Assembly (NCBI GenBank): GCA_000961635.1
Contig: LADQ01000194.1
Span: forward strand, 1-50,360
Length of the DNA stretch: 50,360 nt
Reading direction: 5' to 3'
Source: Hoeflea sp. BRH_c9
Lineage (GTDB): Bacteria; Pseudomonadota; Alphaproteobacteria; Rhizobiales; Rhizobiaceae
A program made the position numbers and the translations under genes. The notes beneath the pieces are model-generated. The model made no database searches, had not been told where the DNA came from, and was given only the letters and a program-made list of their open reading frames with translations. Positions 34,625-43,917 of this stretch are shown here, one piece after another; the stretch's first letter is position 1, and each line of letters starts with the position of its first letter.

Positions 34625-35722
34625 TCAGACGCTGCCAGCCTTCTTGGCCAGGTGCCGGGCCACCAGCTTCGCCACAAGGGGGCCCACGGCAAGCACGATC
34701 AGGAATCTCAGGATCTGCATGGTCATGACAAAGGCCGTGTCTGCGGAACTCGAGGTTGCCAGCACGGCAATCGTATCAGCGCCGCCGGGGCTGGTCGCCA
34801 GATAGGCTGTCAGCGGGTCCACATCGGCAAAAACCACCAGCAGCACGGCAATGCCGGCACAGCCGCCGATCAGCGCCATCGAACTGATCAGAACCGCGGG
34901 CAGAGCCTTCAGGGCATGCCGGATCAACAAGCGCGTGAAGCGCAGGCCGATGCGCCAGCCCAGAAGCGTATAGACGATGACCAGCAGCCAGATCGGCAGA
35001 TGGATATCGAGCCAGCCGAAATGCACAAGGAAAATGCCGGCTGCGAGCGGCACGAGCAGAGCCGCCGCCTTGATGCCCGTGATCCGCGCCAGGATGGGTC
35101 CGGACAGGCCGAGCGCCAGCGTCTCCAGCATCGACAGCCAGTCGACCGGGGCAAGCCAGTCCGGCCCATCGGTGCTCCCGGAGCTGTCGAGACCGAAAAA
35201 CTTGGCAACGAGCGATGCGATGGCGGCGATCAGCACGATGCGGGAAAATTGCATGAAGGCCACCAGCTGGCCGTCGGCGCCGGCATTTTCAGCCATGAAG
35301 GTCATCATGGTCGCAGCTCCCGGACTGATGCCCCAGACCACCGTCGTTCCCGGCAGGATCTTGGCCACCATCAGCGCCCAGCCGATCGCCGCGGTGATGG
35401 CGAGCAGGATCAGCACCACGCCCATGAACAAGGGCCAGTCGGCGAGAAGCGAGCTGGAGACCTCAAGCGGCATGGCGTCGGCGATGACGCAGCCGAGGAT
35501 TCCCTGGCCGACGAGCGCCCACCCCGTGCTGATTCGCAATGTTCCGCCAAGGCCCGAGACCACGATGCCCGCGATCATCGGTCCGATGAGCCAGGAAGCG
35601 GGAAAATCCAGCACCGTCAGCAATCCGGCCAACATGACCGATAGGAGAATGAGCAAGATCCACTGCAGATATCGCGGCAGTGGCGATGGCGGCGGCGGTG
35701 TGGATTGGACAGTCTGCTGCAT
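34625..35722 (-). CDS. AbrB-family (ammonia monooxygenase-like) membrane protein
   Basis: This 365-residue membrane protein of the AbrB/AmoA-like transporter family (PF05145) has about ten hydrophobic helices. It contains the repeated pattern ASWLIGPMIAGIV near residues 42-54 and GISPGAATMMTFMAENAGAD in the first half, mirrored by TSPGGADTIAVLATSSSADT near the end. The two Gly/Ala-rich discontinuous loops are the family signature. The function is unknown: members are named after ammonia monooxygenase or a regulator without direct proof, and transport is likely. It is convergent with tcuB. Confidence 0.85.
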   Translation of the reverse strand: MQQTVQSTPPPPSPLPRYLQWILLILLSVMLAGLLTVLDFPASWLIGPMIAGIVVSGLGGTLRISTGWALVGQGILGCVIADAMPLEVSSSLLADWPLFMGVVLILLAITAAIGWALMVAKILPGTTVVWGISPGAATMMTFMAENAGADGQLVAFMQFSRIVLIAAIASLVAKFFGLDSSGSTDGPDWLAPVDWLSMLETLALGLSGPILARITGIKAAALLVPLAAGIFLVHFGWLDIHLPIWLLVIVYTLLGWRIGLRFTRLLIRHALKALPAVLISSMALIGGCAGIAVLLVVFADVDPLTAYLATSPGGADTIAVLATSSSADTAFVMTMQILRFLIVLAVGPLVAKLVARHLAKKAGSV

Positions 35723-35839
35723 CTGCGCTCACGCTCCGGTTCACACGCCAAACTCGACTGCAGGCTGCCGGGGACCCGGACATCCGGCCAAACCGACGAC
35801 GCCAGCCCCTCTAGCCGGAGTGCGGCAAATGATAGATCA

Positions 35840-36265
35840 CTAGGGCTTCTGAACCGTCATGAACGTGCCGCGACCGCTCGCCAGCAGATTGCCCTGCTGA
35901 TCAAAAACCGTCGCTTCGGCCCAGGAGATCTGTCGGCCGGTCTTGATCGCGCGGCCCTGGACGACCAGGTCTCCCTGCTTGGCCAGGCGGTGATAGTCGA
36001 TGCGCAGGTCGACGGTCGGCACCGGACCGCCGGCATGATCGATCAGGGCAAAGTTCGCTGCAAAATCGAGCACAGACGCCAGAATGCCGCCCTGTGTCTG
36101 GCCGATATCGGGATTGGCCACCCATTCGGGCCGCCATGTCGCCTTAAGGTCGATGATGCCGGGCTCGACGCGCTCGATGCGAAGTCCGAGCCATGTCAGG
36201 TACGCGCTTCTGTCGACGATCGCCTGAACATCGGCGACTGTTTTGACCGGGACCGTGTCGCTCAT
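35840..36265 (-). CDS. PaaI-family thioesterase, copy in cluster B
   Basis: This 141-residue hotdog thioesterase has the Q-T-Q-G-G-I-L-A-S active-site segment followed by DFAANFALIDHAGG, and VDLRIDYHRLAKQGDL typical of PaaI-type enzymes. The ATG overlaps the ligase stop as ATGA, the same junction type as in cluster A (14416-14419). It should hydrolyse CoA thioesters formed by the ligase, as editing or final release. It differs clearly in sequence from the cluster-A copy. Confidence 0.87.
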   Translation of the reverse strand: MSDTVPVKTVADVQAIVDRSAYLTWLGLRIERVEPGIIDLKATWRPEWVANPDIGQTQGGILASVLDFAANFALIDHAGGPVPTVDLRIDYHRLAKQGDLVVQGRAIKTGRQISWAEATVFDQQGNLLASGRGTFMTVQKP

Positions 36266-37797
36266 GCTTTTGCCTTCTGCTGTTCGACCTGTTCGCTGCG
36301 CAGGCGCCTGGCCTCGGCCTCGAGGTTCCGTCGATCGATCTTTCCGACATTGGTCATCGGGACCTGGGACAGAAAGATCACCTTGCGCGGATACTGATAG
36401 GGCGGCGCGTGCTTGAGCACGTGCTGCTGTATGTCGTGTTCGCTGAGCTCGGCGCCTGGGCGCTTAACCACGAACGCATAAGGCACAGTGTGCTTGATCT
36501 CGTCCGGCGCGGGCACGACGACGGCCTGGTCGACATCTTCGAGCCGTTCGATCACGAGTTCGACTTCGGCGGGATAGATGTTGTGGCCGCTCGAGGTGAA
36601 CATGTCGTCGGACCGGCCGACAAAGAAGTACCAGCCCTCCGCATCGCGCCGCAGGATGTCGCCCGTATCGAACCACCCATCGGCATCAAAGCGCCGGGCC
36701 ATCTCGCCCGGGTTCTTGACATATCCGTTCATCATGCCCGGTCCGCGCACATGCAGCGTGCCGAAATCAGCAGTGTCGCCGCCCACCAGGCGGAACTCGT
36801 TGCCTGCGATAGGATACCCGATCGAATGGCGCGGGCGGGGATTGCCCTCAGGATGGCGCCCGAACAGCGCTGCACTGGTTTCGGTGATGCCGAAGACCAG
36901 ATTGATGGCGGCCTTGGGAAACAGGTCGGCCACCTGGTCGATGAGCTCGTCGGACGCCGGCGCGCCACCGAGCGTGGCGAGCCGGACGAAGGAATAGTCC
37001 CGCCCCTGGAGCAGATCGCGCTGCTGCAGGATGAGCGCGAAAATGGTCGGGACACCGGCCACCACCGTCGTCTTGTAGCGGTTGACCGCCTCGACATAGC
37101 GTCGTGCGTCGAACTTGCGCAGCAAGACCACCGCCGAGCCGCCATGGAGCACGCATTTGATCGAATTCATCGCGTGCTTGTGGTAGAGCGGCGCGGCCAC
37201 CATCATCCGGTCGGCGGTGCAGAAATCGCGGTCCTCGGAAATGGTTTTCGCCACCCAGCTGTGGGCGCGGTGGGACAGCTGCGCCGCCTTGGGACGCCCC
37301 GTCGATCCGGACGTGTAGGCATGAAAGGCGATCGAGTCGTGTTCTGGCGCAAACGGCTCGAACGGGCCGAAATCCTTGAAGCGGGACAGGCCGTCCTCCC
37401 CGTCGCCGTCAATCACCACCACCGGCATGTCCGCGGGGAGGTTTGGCCTGAGGTCGCTCTCGCAATAGACGAGCTTAACATCCGAATTGTCGATGATCCA
37501 CGCAATGGTCTCCGCCGGCTGCAGGATTCCCATCATCACCGGAATGACGCCCGCGCGCATGGAGCCGAAGAACACCTCGAGAAATTCCAGACGGTTGGAG
37601 CAGTAGACCCCAACCTTGTCGCCCGGCCCCAATCCACGTGCGGCAAGCCCGCGCGCCACCGCGTCGCAGGCGCCGTTGTAGCTCGGGTAATCCACCTCGC
37701 GGGGATTGTCGGGATCGAACAGGTCGATGATCGCGATATGCCCCGGCTCGGTGTATCTGCTTCCGAGGCATCCAAGGTTCGGAACAGAGCCACTCAT
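36262..37797 (-). CDS. AMP-forming acyl/aryl-CoA ligase, cluster B
   Basis: This 511-residue ANL ligase has A3 YTSGSTGRPKA (161-171), A5 FGITETSA (301-308), the GDILRRDAEGWYFFVGRSDD hinge region and the catalytic Lys in TNVGKIDRRN (about 486). It is shorter at the N-terminus than the cluster-A enzyme and falls in the benzoate/4-hydroxybenzoate-CoA-ligase-like range, but the substrate is not determinable. The start overlaps the stop of the MDR gene (ATGA), and its own stop overlaps the thioesterase start. Genes MDR, ligase and thioesterase form one leftward operon starting near 38795. Confidence 0.88.
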   Translation of the reverse strand: MSGSVPNLGCLGSRYTEPGHIAIIDLFDPDNPREVDYPSYNGACDAVARGLAARGLGPGDKVGVYCSNRLEFLEVFFGSMRAGVIPVMMGILQPAETIAWIIDNSDVKLVYCESDLRPNLPADMPVVVIDGDGEDGLSRFKDFGPFEPFAPEHDSIAFHAYTSGSTGRPKAAQLSHRAHSWVAKTISEDRDFCTADRMMVAAPLYHKHAMNSIKCVLHGGSAVVLLRKFDARRYVEAVNRYKTTVVAGVPTIFALILQQRDLLQGRDYSFVRLATLGGAPASDELIDQVADLFPKAAINLVFGITETSAALFGRHPEGNPRPRHSIGYPIAGNEFRLVGGDTADFGTLHVRGPGMMNGYVKNPGEMARRFDADGWFDTGDILRRDAEGWYFFVGRSDDMFTSSGHNIYPAEVELVIERLEDVDQAVVVPAPDEIKHTVPYAFVVKRPGAELSEHDIQQHVLKHAPPYQYPRKVIFLSQVPMTNVGKIDRRNLEAEARRLRSEQVEQQKAKA

Positions 37798-38795
37798 GGG
37801 GTCACGATCACCTTGCCAAACACATTGCGGTCCTCGAGCAGGCCAATGCCCTCTGCGGCCCGCTCGAGCGGAAGCTGCGTCTCGATCACCGGAGACAGCT
37901 TGCCCGCGGCGACAAAGTCGAGGCAGGCCTTGATGTCGTCGGGGACATAGGCCCGGCTGCCGATGATTTCCGTCTCGCGGTGCCAGAGAAACCGCACGTC
38001 GATTTCACACATGTGCCCGGCGGTCGATCCGCAGGTCAGGATGCGGCCGCCCGTGGCCATGCTCCGCTGCGTCTGGATCCAGGTGTCGCCACCGGTGAAA
38101 TTGACCGCGACATCGACGCCGGTCTTGCCGGTCGCGTTCCAGACCGCACGGGAAAACTCGGGCGTCTCGACATAGTTGATGATGTGATCGGCGCCGAGCG
38201 CCTTGAGCTTTTCGCCCTTTTCCGCACTGGACGTGCAGGCAAAAACCTCGCAGCCGACCATCTTGGCGAACTGGATGCAGGACACCCCGACGCCGCCGCT
38301 GGCCCCCAGAATCAGGATCTTCTCGCCCGCCTGGATCTTGCCGCGCGTGAACAGCATGCGGTGCGACGTGCCGTAGGCGATGGGCAGCGCCGCCGCATCC
38401 TCGAAACTCACGCCGTCCGGAATCTCGATGAGCTGGCGCTGATCGGCGGAAATGAATTCGCACAGGCCACCATTGCCGTTCTCGCCCAGTACGCCGCCTT
38501 TGGGGAAGCGCGGAAACAGGACCACCCGTTTACCGACCCACTCTTCCGGCACGCCAGGCCCGACGCTTTTTACTATTCCGGCAATATCCCCGCCGGGGAT
38601 GCGTGGCATTTCCGTCGGCACGCCGGGCATGCCCTGCATGACGAAGACGTCCATGTAATTGATGCCGCAGGCCTTGATTTCCACAAGCACATGGCCTTCC
38701 TGCGGCTCCGGCTGCGGCCACTCCTCAAGCTTGAGCTGTTCGAGACCGCCATGGGCCCTCAACGCGACAACGCGCATTTTTGGACTACCTGTCAT
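37794..38795 (-). CDS. Zinc-free MDR oxidoreductase, cluster B
   Basis: This 333-residue quinone-oxidoreductase-type MDR protein has a GroES-like domain (HVLVEIKACGINYMDVFV) and a Rossmann motif ILILGASGGVGVSCIQFAK. It then has GADHIINYVETPEFS and the C-terminal EDRNVFGKVIVTP. Two starts are possible: ATG 38795, with GGAG 11 bases upstream and a six-residue leader, or ATG 38777 (MRVVALRAHGG), where family similarity begins. The first is given. It matches the functional slot of the MDR gene in cluster A and is probably an enoyl-CoA reductase. Confidence 0.85.
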   Translation of the reverse strand: MTGSPKMRVVALRAHGGLEQLKLEEWPQPEPQEGHVLVEIKACGINYMDVFVMQGMPGVPTEMPRIPGGDIAGIVKSVGPGVPEEWVGKRVVLFPRFPKGGVLGENGNGGLCEFISADQRQLIEIPDGVSFEDAAALPIAYGTSHRMLFTRGKIQAGEKILILGASGGVGVSCIQFAKMVGCEVFACTSSAEKGEKLKALGADHIINYVETPEFSRAVWNATGKTGVDVAVNFTGGDTWIQTQRSMATGGRILTCGSTAGHMCEIDVRFLWHRETEIIGSRAYVPDDIKACLDFVAAGKLSPVIETQLPLERAAEGIGLLEDRNVFGKVIVTP

Positions 38796-39145
38796 ATCGA
38801 GCTGAACTCCATCGTGAAAACGCAAGTGGAGACCAGTTAGGACAAAAATCCATTGCGACACAAACAGTTAATTTGCCCCTATTAATTGATTTCAATGATA
38901 TATCTGATCTCCGCAGATCCCTGGCCATATATCGCTTTAGGCGAACAATAATGCAGAATTTGTTATTTGAAGCGATGGACCGGCGCTGTTAGAACTTCTC
39001 GTGGAATTTCCCGTGCGTTTTTGTCCTGCGGACTCCCCTATTCAGACACGCGTAAAGGTGGTGGCTTGCAACATAGATACCCGATATCGCTTTGTTTCGT
39101 CTTGGTATTTAATCGCCGCACGCCAATCATGACCTTGGAGCGTTC
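38796..39145. other. Divergent control region of cluster B
   Basis: These 350 bases lie between the leftward MDR operon and the rightward coxMSL genes. The region is clearly AT-rich in its left half. It contains ATATCGCTTT twice in direct orientation (38929-38938 and 39084-39093) and the inverted repeat GATCT-CCGC-AGATC at 38906-38919. These are candidate regulator sites. No gene is seen. Confidence 0.5.
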
Positions 39146-40024
39146 ATGAAACCGCCGCCCTTTGAATATGTCCGTGCCTCGACCCTCAAGGAGGCGATTT
39201 CAACGCTCTCGCACAACGAGGATGCGCGCATCCTGGCGGGTGGACAGTCGCTGATGGCGATGATGAACCTGAGATATATATTCCCGAGCATTCTTGTCGA
39301 TATCAACGAGCTGCATGAGCTCGCCGGAATTTCCGTGTCACCGGAGCGGGTTCGCATCGGCGCGATGACGCGCCAGCGCGCCATCGAGACAAGCCAGACG
39401 CTGGCCGAGGTGGCGCCGATATTCGCCGAAGCCGTACATCTTGTCGGGCATCGCCAGACGCGCAATCGCGGCACCATCGGCGGCAGCCTCTGCCATCTGG
39501 ATCCGGCGGCGGAGTTGCCCACCCTGGCGCTGCTTTACGATTGCACGATTGAAGCCACCGGGCCGAACGGCCCTCGCCGGATCGCGGTGGCGGATTTCAT
39601 CACCGGATACATGACGCCCGGCATCGCCCCAGATGAAATCGTCACGGCGGTCGAGTTCGGACCCTGGAAGCCGGGCCACGGCTATGGATTTCACGAATTC
39701 GCCCGCCGGCACGGTGATTTTGCCATCGCCTCCGCCGCCGTTCTCATCGAACGTGCCGCCGACCGCACCATTGAGCGCGTCGCTATTTGCATGGGCGGGG
39801 TGGGATCGGTTCCACAGCGCCATGTCTCCGGCGAGGCTGCGCTTATTGGCACCAAAGGTGATGTTGCGGCCGTCGCCCTCGCGGTCGAACGGTGCGCCCA
39901 ACTGGATTATGTCGCAGATTTCCATGGCGGAGAAGAGTATCGCCTGAGCGTGGCGCGCACGATGCTGCGCCGAAGTCTGGCCGATGCGCTTGATGAAACC
40001 CGATCCGGCAAGGCTGCAGCCTGA
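39146..40024 (+). CDS. FAD-binding subunit of molybdenum hydroxylase, cluster B
   Basis: This 292-residue CoxM-like medium subunit has the flavin loop RILAGGQSLMAMMNLRYIFP at about residues 29-48 and the second FAD loop RNRGTIGGSLCHLDPAAELP near 110-129. A CO_deh_flav_C-type C-terminus follows. It ends in TGATG with the 2Fe-2S subunit. The order here is M-S-L, the classical cox order, unlike cluster A where two L genes come first. Confidence 0.9.
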   Translation: MKPPPFEYVRASTLKEAISTLSHNEDARILAGGQSLMAMMNLRYIFPSILVDINELHELAGISVSPERVRIGAMTRQRAIETSQTLAEVAPIFAEAVHLVGHRQTRNRGTIGGSLCHLDPAAELPTLALLYDCTIEATGPNGPRRIAVADFITGYMTPGIAPDEIVTAVEFGPWKPGHGYGFHEFARRHGDFAIASAAVLIERAADRTIERVAICMGGVGSVPQRHVSGEAALIGTKGDVAAVALAVERCAQLDYVADFHGGEEYRLSVARTMLRRSLADALDETRSGKAAA

Positions 40025-40509
40025 TGCAAGAAATCACCCTGCTCGTCAACAATCGTCCCTACAGCGGCACCGTCGAGGCCAGAACGACGCTGGCCGATTT
40101 CCTCAGGCACAGCCTTGGCCTCAAGGGAACACATCTGGGGTGCGAGCACGGTGTGTGCGGCGCCTGCACCGTGATTGTCGATGGCGCAAGCGTCCGAGGC
40201 TGTCTCATGCTGGCGGTCCAGGCCGAAGGCGCCATCGTCGAGACAGTCGAAGGCCTTGCTGCGGAAGACGGCACGCTGCATTTGCTGCAGGAAGCCTTCA
40301 GCCGGGAGCATGGGCTCCAGTGCGGTTTCTGCACGCCCGGAATGCTGATGACCTTGATCGAATTGCTGCGCGAGACCCCCTCGCCCACGGAAATGGAAGT
40401 ACGCGAGGCCATTTCTGGCAATCTTTGCCGATGCACCGGCTACCAGAGCATCGTCAGGGCAGTACTCAGCGTGACGGGCCGCCCTGGTGGCGCGCCGGGG
40501 GATTTGTGA
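40024..40509 (+). CDS. 2Fe-2S subunit of molybdenum hydroxylase, cluster B
   Basis: This 161-residue CoxS-like small subunit has Cys40, 45, 48, 60 (GCEHGVCGACTV, RGC) and Cys100, 103, 135, 137 (QCGFC, LCRCTG). Starting and ending in TGATG overlaps, it is translationally coupled to both neighbours. It shares the run THxGCEHGVCGACTVIVDG with the cluster-A small subunit. Confidence 0.93.
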   Translation: MQEITLLVNNRPYSGTVEARTTLADFLRHSLGLKGTHLGCEHGVCGACTVIVDGASVRGCLMLAVQAEGAIVETVEGLAAEDGTLHLLQEAFSREHGLQCGFCTPGMLMTLIELLRETPSPTEMEVREAISGNLCRCTGYQSIVRAVLSVTGRPGGAPGDL

Positions 40510-42896
40510 TGGCTGAGAACGGCACCAGGGCTTCCGGCCGCAATCACGCGAAATCCGTCGGCCAGCGCGTCACGCGCATCGAGGACGGGCCGCTTCTGAC
40601 CGGCCACGGCGAATTTCTCGACGACATCGTGCTGCCCGACCTGTTGCATTGCGCCTTCGTGCGCAGCCCGCTGGCCCACGCCAGGGTCGACAGTATCGAC
40701 CTGGAGGCGGCGCGCGCCCTGCCCGGCGTTCATGCGGTGCTCACGCTCGAGGATCTGATGCCGAAATTGCGCTCGGGCCGCATGCCGCTCGGCGCAAGTC
40801 CCGTCGGCGGCCAGAACAAGAGCACGCCTTTCGTGCTGTCGGGCAAGGAAGTCGCCTATGTCGGCGAACCGATGGTGCTGGTGGTGGCAGGGTCGCGCTA
40901 TATCGCCGAGGATGCCGCGGCCCTTGTCAACATCGCATTCTCCTCGCTCCCCGTTGTTAGCGACGCCCGCAAGGCGCTGGCCGCCGGCGCGCCCGTCTGC
41001 CGCACCGAACTCGACAGCAATCTGATGAGCAATTTCCAGGTCGGCTACGGCGACGTGGACGAGGCTTTCGCGAGCGCCGCGCATGTCTTCGAGGACGAGT
41101 TGTGGCAGCATCGCGGATGCGGGCATTCCATGGAAGGGCGCGGCGTCGTGGCCGAGGTCCGCCCCGGCGGCGAGCTGTGCATCTGGTCCTCGACCCAGAT
41201 GCCACACGATGTCTACTACATGCTGGCAGGCATGCTCAGGATCGAGCAGGAAAAACTGCGTGTCATAACCCCCGACGTGGGCGGCGGCTTCGGGCCGAAA
41301 TACTGCTTCTACCCGGAGGAAGCGGCCCTGCCCGCGGCCGCTCTTCTCTTGCGCCGCAACCTCAAATGGGTCGAGGACCGCCGCGAAACCTTCATCTCCT
41401 CGATCCAGGAACGCGACCAGTACTGGTCGATGCAGATTGCCGTCGACGCCGAGGGCACGCTGCTCGGCCTGCGCGGCAGCATGATCCACGACCAGGGTGC
41501 CTATGCCCCCAAGCCGATCAATCTCCCCTACAATTCGGTGACCGCGGTCACCGGACCTTACATCCTTCCCGCCTACCGCATGGATGTCGACGTGGTGCAT
41601 ACCAACAAGGTGCCGGTGTCCTCGGTGCGCGGCGCGGGCTATCCGCAGGCCGCCTTCACGATGGAACGGATGCTCGACCTGGTCGCCGTCAAGCTCGGCA
41701 TCGACCGGGCGGACATCCGCCGCCGCAATCTCATCCCGGCCGACAAAATGCCCTATACCAAAAAGCTGCAGGCGCGGTCGGGCGCATCGCTCGTCTATGA
41801 CAGCGGCGACTATCCGGCGGCCCAGGCGCAGGTGATCGCCGCGGCAGGCTGGCCCGACTTCCCCGAACGCCAGAAGAAGGCGCTTGAGGAGGGTCGCTAT
41901 ATCGGCATCGGGCTAGCCAATGCCGTCAAGGGCACCGGCAGGGGTCCGTTTGAAAGCGGCGCCGTGCGCATCAGCCAGGACGGCAAGGTCAGCATCTTCA
42001 CAGGCGCGACAGCCATGGGCCAGGGGATCGCCACCGCGCTGGCGCAGATCTGCGCCGACGAGCTGGAGATCGGGCCGGAAGGCATCAGCGTGACTGCCGG
42101 CGATACGGCGCGAACGGAAATCGGACTGGGCGGATTTGCCAGCCGCCAGATGGTGACCGCAGGGTCGTCCGTCAAGCTGGCGGCGAAAGCGGTCGCCGAG
42201 AAGGCGATCAAGGCGGCAAGCAAGATCCTGTCGGTTCCGGAAAGCGACCTGGAACTCGACGACGGCTACGTGCGTAAAAAGACCGGGAACCAGAGCATAA
42301 GCCTGGGCGAACTGGCGCGCGTGCTGCGCGGTGCGCCTGGCTACGCCTTTCCCGAGGGCCTGGAACCCGGGCTGGAGGCAACCATCCGCTGGCGCACCGA
42401 TGCCCTGTCCTACGCCAATGCCTGCCATGTGGCCGAAGTCGAGGTCGATCCGGATCTCGGCCAGGTCACGATCACCCGCTATGTCGCCCTCAACGATTCC
42501 GGCCGGATGATCAATCCGATGATTGTCGAGGGCCAGGTCCAGGGTGGTATCGTGCACGGCATCGGCAATGCGCTCTATGAATTCATGGGCTACGATGACG
42601 AGGCCCAGCCGCTGACCACCACCTTCCAGGAATATCTGATGGTGACGGCGACGGAAGTGCCGAACCTCGAGACCATCTACTGCGAAACGCTGGCACCCGG
42701 CAATCCGATCGGCGCCAAGGGCGTGGGCGAGACCGGCACCATTCCGGCGGCGGCGGCGATCATCTCGGCAGTCGAGAACGCCTTGGCGCCGTTCGGCGTG
42801 CGCATCTCGCAGACCCCTGTTTCGCCTGAGACCCTTTTCAAATTGATCAATACCGCGCGCCAGGCGTCGCAACCACATTCTGACAGTCAATCCTAG
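40509..42896 (+). CDS. Molybdopterin-binding subunit of molybdenum hydroxylase, cluster B
   Basis: This 795-residue large subunit carries GQRVTRIEDGPLLTGHGEFL, DVGGGFGPKYCFYPEE, SVRGAGYPQAAFTMERMLD, AMGQGIATALAQ and the catalytic Glu region GAKGVGETGT. The CoxL-type AYRCSFR loop is missing, so it is not a CO dehydrogenase. It is clearly closer to copy 2 of cluster A (23057) than to copy 1. A much longer frame beginning at 39984 is an artefact crossing the upstream genes; the TGATG junction fixes the start at 40509. Confidence 0.92.
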   Translation: MAENGTRASGRNHAKSVGQRVTRIEDGPLLTGHGEFLDDIVLPDLLHCAFVRSPLAHARVDSIDLEAARALPGVHAVLTLEDLMPKLRSGRMPLGASPVGGQNKSTPFVLSGKEVAYVGEPMVLVVAGSRYIAEDAAALVNIAFSSLPVVSDARKALAAGAPVCRTELDSNLMSNFQVGYGDVDEAFASAAHVFEDELWQHRGCGHSMEGRGVVAEVRPGGELCIWSSTQMPHDVYYMLAGMLRIEQEKLRVITPDVGGGFGPKYCFYPEEAALPAAALLLRRNLKWVEDRRETFISSIQERDQYWSMQIAVDAEGTLLGLRGSMIHDQGAYAPKPINLPYNSVTAVTGPYILPAYRMDVDVVHTNKVPVSSVRGAGYPQAAFTMERMLDLVAVKLGIDRADIRRRNLIPADKMPYTKKLQARSGASLVYDSGDYPAAQAQVIAAAGWPDFPERQKKALEEGRYIGIGLANAVKGTGRGPFESGAVRISQDGKVSIFTGATAMGQGIATALAQICADELEIGPEGISVTAGDTARTEIGLGGFASRQMVTAGSSVKLAAKAVAEKAIKAASKILSVPESDLELDDGYVRKKTGNQSISLGELARVLRGAPGYAFPEGLEPGLEATIRWRTDALSYANACHVAEVEVDPDLGQVTITRYVALNDSGRMINPMIVEGQVQGGIVHGIGNALYEFMGYDDEAQPLTTTFQEYLMVTATEVPNLETIYCETLAPGNPIGAKGVGETGTIPAAAAIISAVENALAPFGVRISQTPVSPETLFKLINTARQASQPHSDSQS

Positions 42897-42906
42897 GAAA
42901 AACGGC

Positions 42907-43890
42907 ATGACCTCAAAGCTTCAACTCACCCTCGCCTGCGGAGACTACGAGATCATCCGCCCCCTGAAGGACGGCATCGTCAAGCCGGACGGGATCGAGT
43001 TGAACATTCTGACCGGCGCCGACTCCGCCACCCGCCACTGGCGGTTTCTGCGCGGCCAGTACGACATGGCGGAATGCTCGGGATCCTCCTACATCGTCTC
43101 ACGCGACCGCGGCATGCCGTTCCACGCGCTGCCGGTGTTTCCCCACAGGCGCTTCCGCCACGGCTTCATTTTCACGAACACTTCCGCCAACATCACCAAG
43201 CCGTCCGACCTGATCGGCAAGCGGGTCGGCGTCAAATTCTACCTCGCCACCGCCACGCTCTGGCTGCGCGGCATTCTCGAGAATGTCTACGGCGTGCCGC
43301 ACAAGTCCATCGAATGGTTCGCCGAACTCGATGAGGATATCGCCTTCACGCCGCCCGAGGGGCTGACCCTGCATCGCTTGCCGGACAACAAGTCGGCCGA
43401 GAAGATGCTGGCCGAAGGCGAGCTCGATGCGCTGCTGCACCCGGATATCATCGAGCCGATCCTGAACAAGGATCCCCGCGTCGGCCGGCTGTTTCCCGAC
43501 TACAAGACCGAGGAGAAATCCTACTACGACAAGTATGGCATCTTCCCGATCATGCATGTTCTGGGCATCAAGCAGGAGCTCGTCGACCGGCATCCCTGGA
43601 TCGTGCCGAACCTCTACCAGGCCTTCGATGAGGCCAAGAACCTTGCGATGAAGAAGATGCGCAACCCGCGTCTCGTTCCGCTTGCCTGGTACCAGGAGGC
43701 ATGGGAAGAGCAAGAGAGATTGCTCGGTCAGGATCCCTGGGAATACGGTTTGAGCGACTCGAACCGCAAGAACCTCGAAACACTGGTCGGCTACTCGCAT
43801 CAGCAAGGCCTGATAAGCCGGAACATTCCCGTTGAGGAGCTGTTCCTGCCGGTGTCGCAAGGGCGCAAACGCGGGACATTCCGGACCTAG
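42907..43890 (+). CDS. 4,5-dihydroxyphthalate decarboxylase-like / NMT1-type protein
   Basis: The protein has 327 residues and begins with the sequence pattern of the Pht5 family (ACGDYEIIRPLKDGIVKPDG). PSDLIGKRVGVKFYLATATL and the C-terminal half then follow, typical of the same periplasmic-binding-type fold. Family members are annotated either as 4,5-dihydroxyphthalate decarboxylase or as ABC-transporter binding proteins. No signal peptide is visible, and no ABC permease or ATPase gene is near, which favours a cytoplasmic enzyme acting on a hydroxylated aromatic acid. It starts 10 bases after the hydroxylase. Confidence 0.8.
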   Translation: MTSKLQLTLACGDYEIIRPLKDGIVKPDGIELNILTGADSATRHWRFLRGQYDMAECSGSSYIVSRDRGMPFHALPVFPHRRFRHGFIFTNTSANITKPSDLIGKRVGVKFYLATATLWLRGILENVYGVPHKSIEWFAELDEDIAFTPPEGLTLHRLPDNKSAEKMLAEGELDALLHPDIIEPILNKDPRVGRLFPDYKTEEKSYYDKYGIFPIMHVLGIKQELVDRHPWIVPNLYQAFDEAKNLAMKKMRNPRLVPLAWYQEAWEEQERLLGQDPWEYGLSDSNRKNLETLVGYSHQQGLISRNIPVEELFLPVSQGRKRGTFRT

Positions 43891-43917
43891 CATCCTCTGC
43901 CCAATTGGAGACTGACC

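Noticed and set aside
40440-41600. 386-codon minus-strand frame opposite the cluster-B large subunit
   Set aside because: Shadow frame typical of high-G+C DNA; no domain, and the plus strand holds a complete hydroxylase.
39984-42896. 970-codon frame suggesting a giant hydroxylase fusion
   Set aside because: The first 175 codons read the FAD and Fe-S genes out of frame; the TGATG junction and family similarity put the start at 40509.
20734-42896. CO dehydrogenase (carboxydotrophy)
   Set aside because: Subunit families fit, but all three large subunits lack the CoxL active-site AYRCSFR loop, so CO oxidation is not supported.
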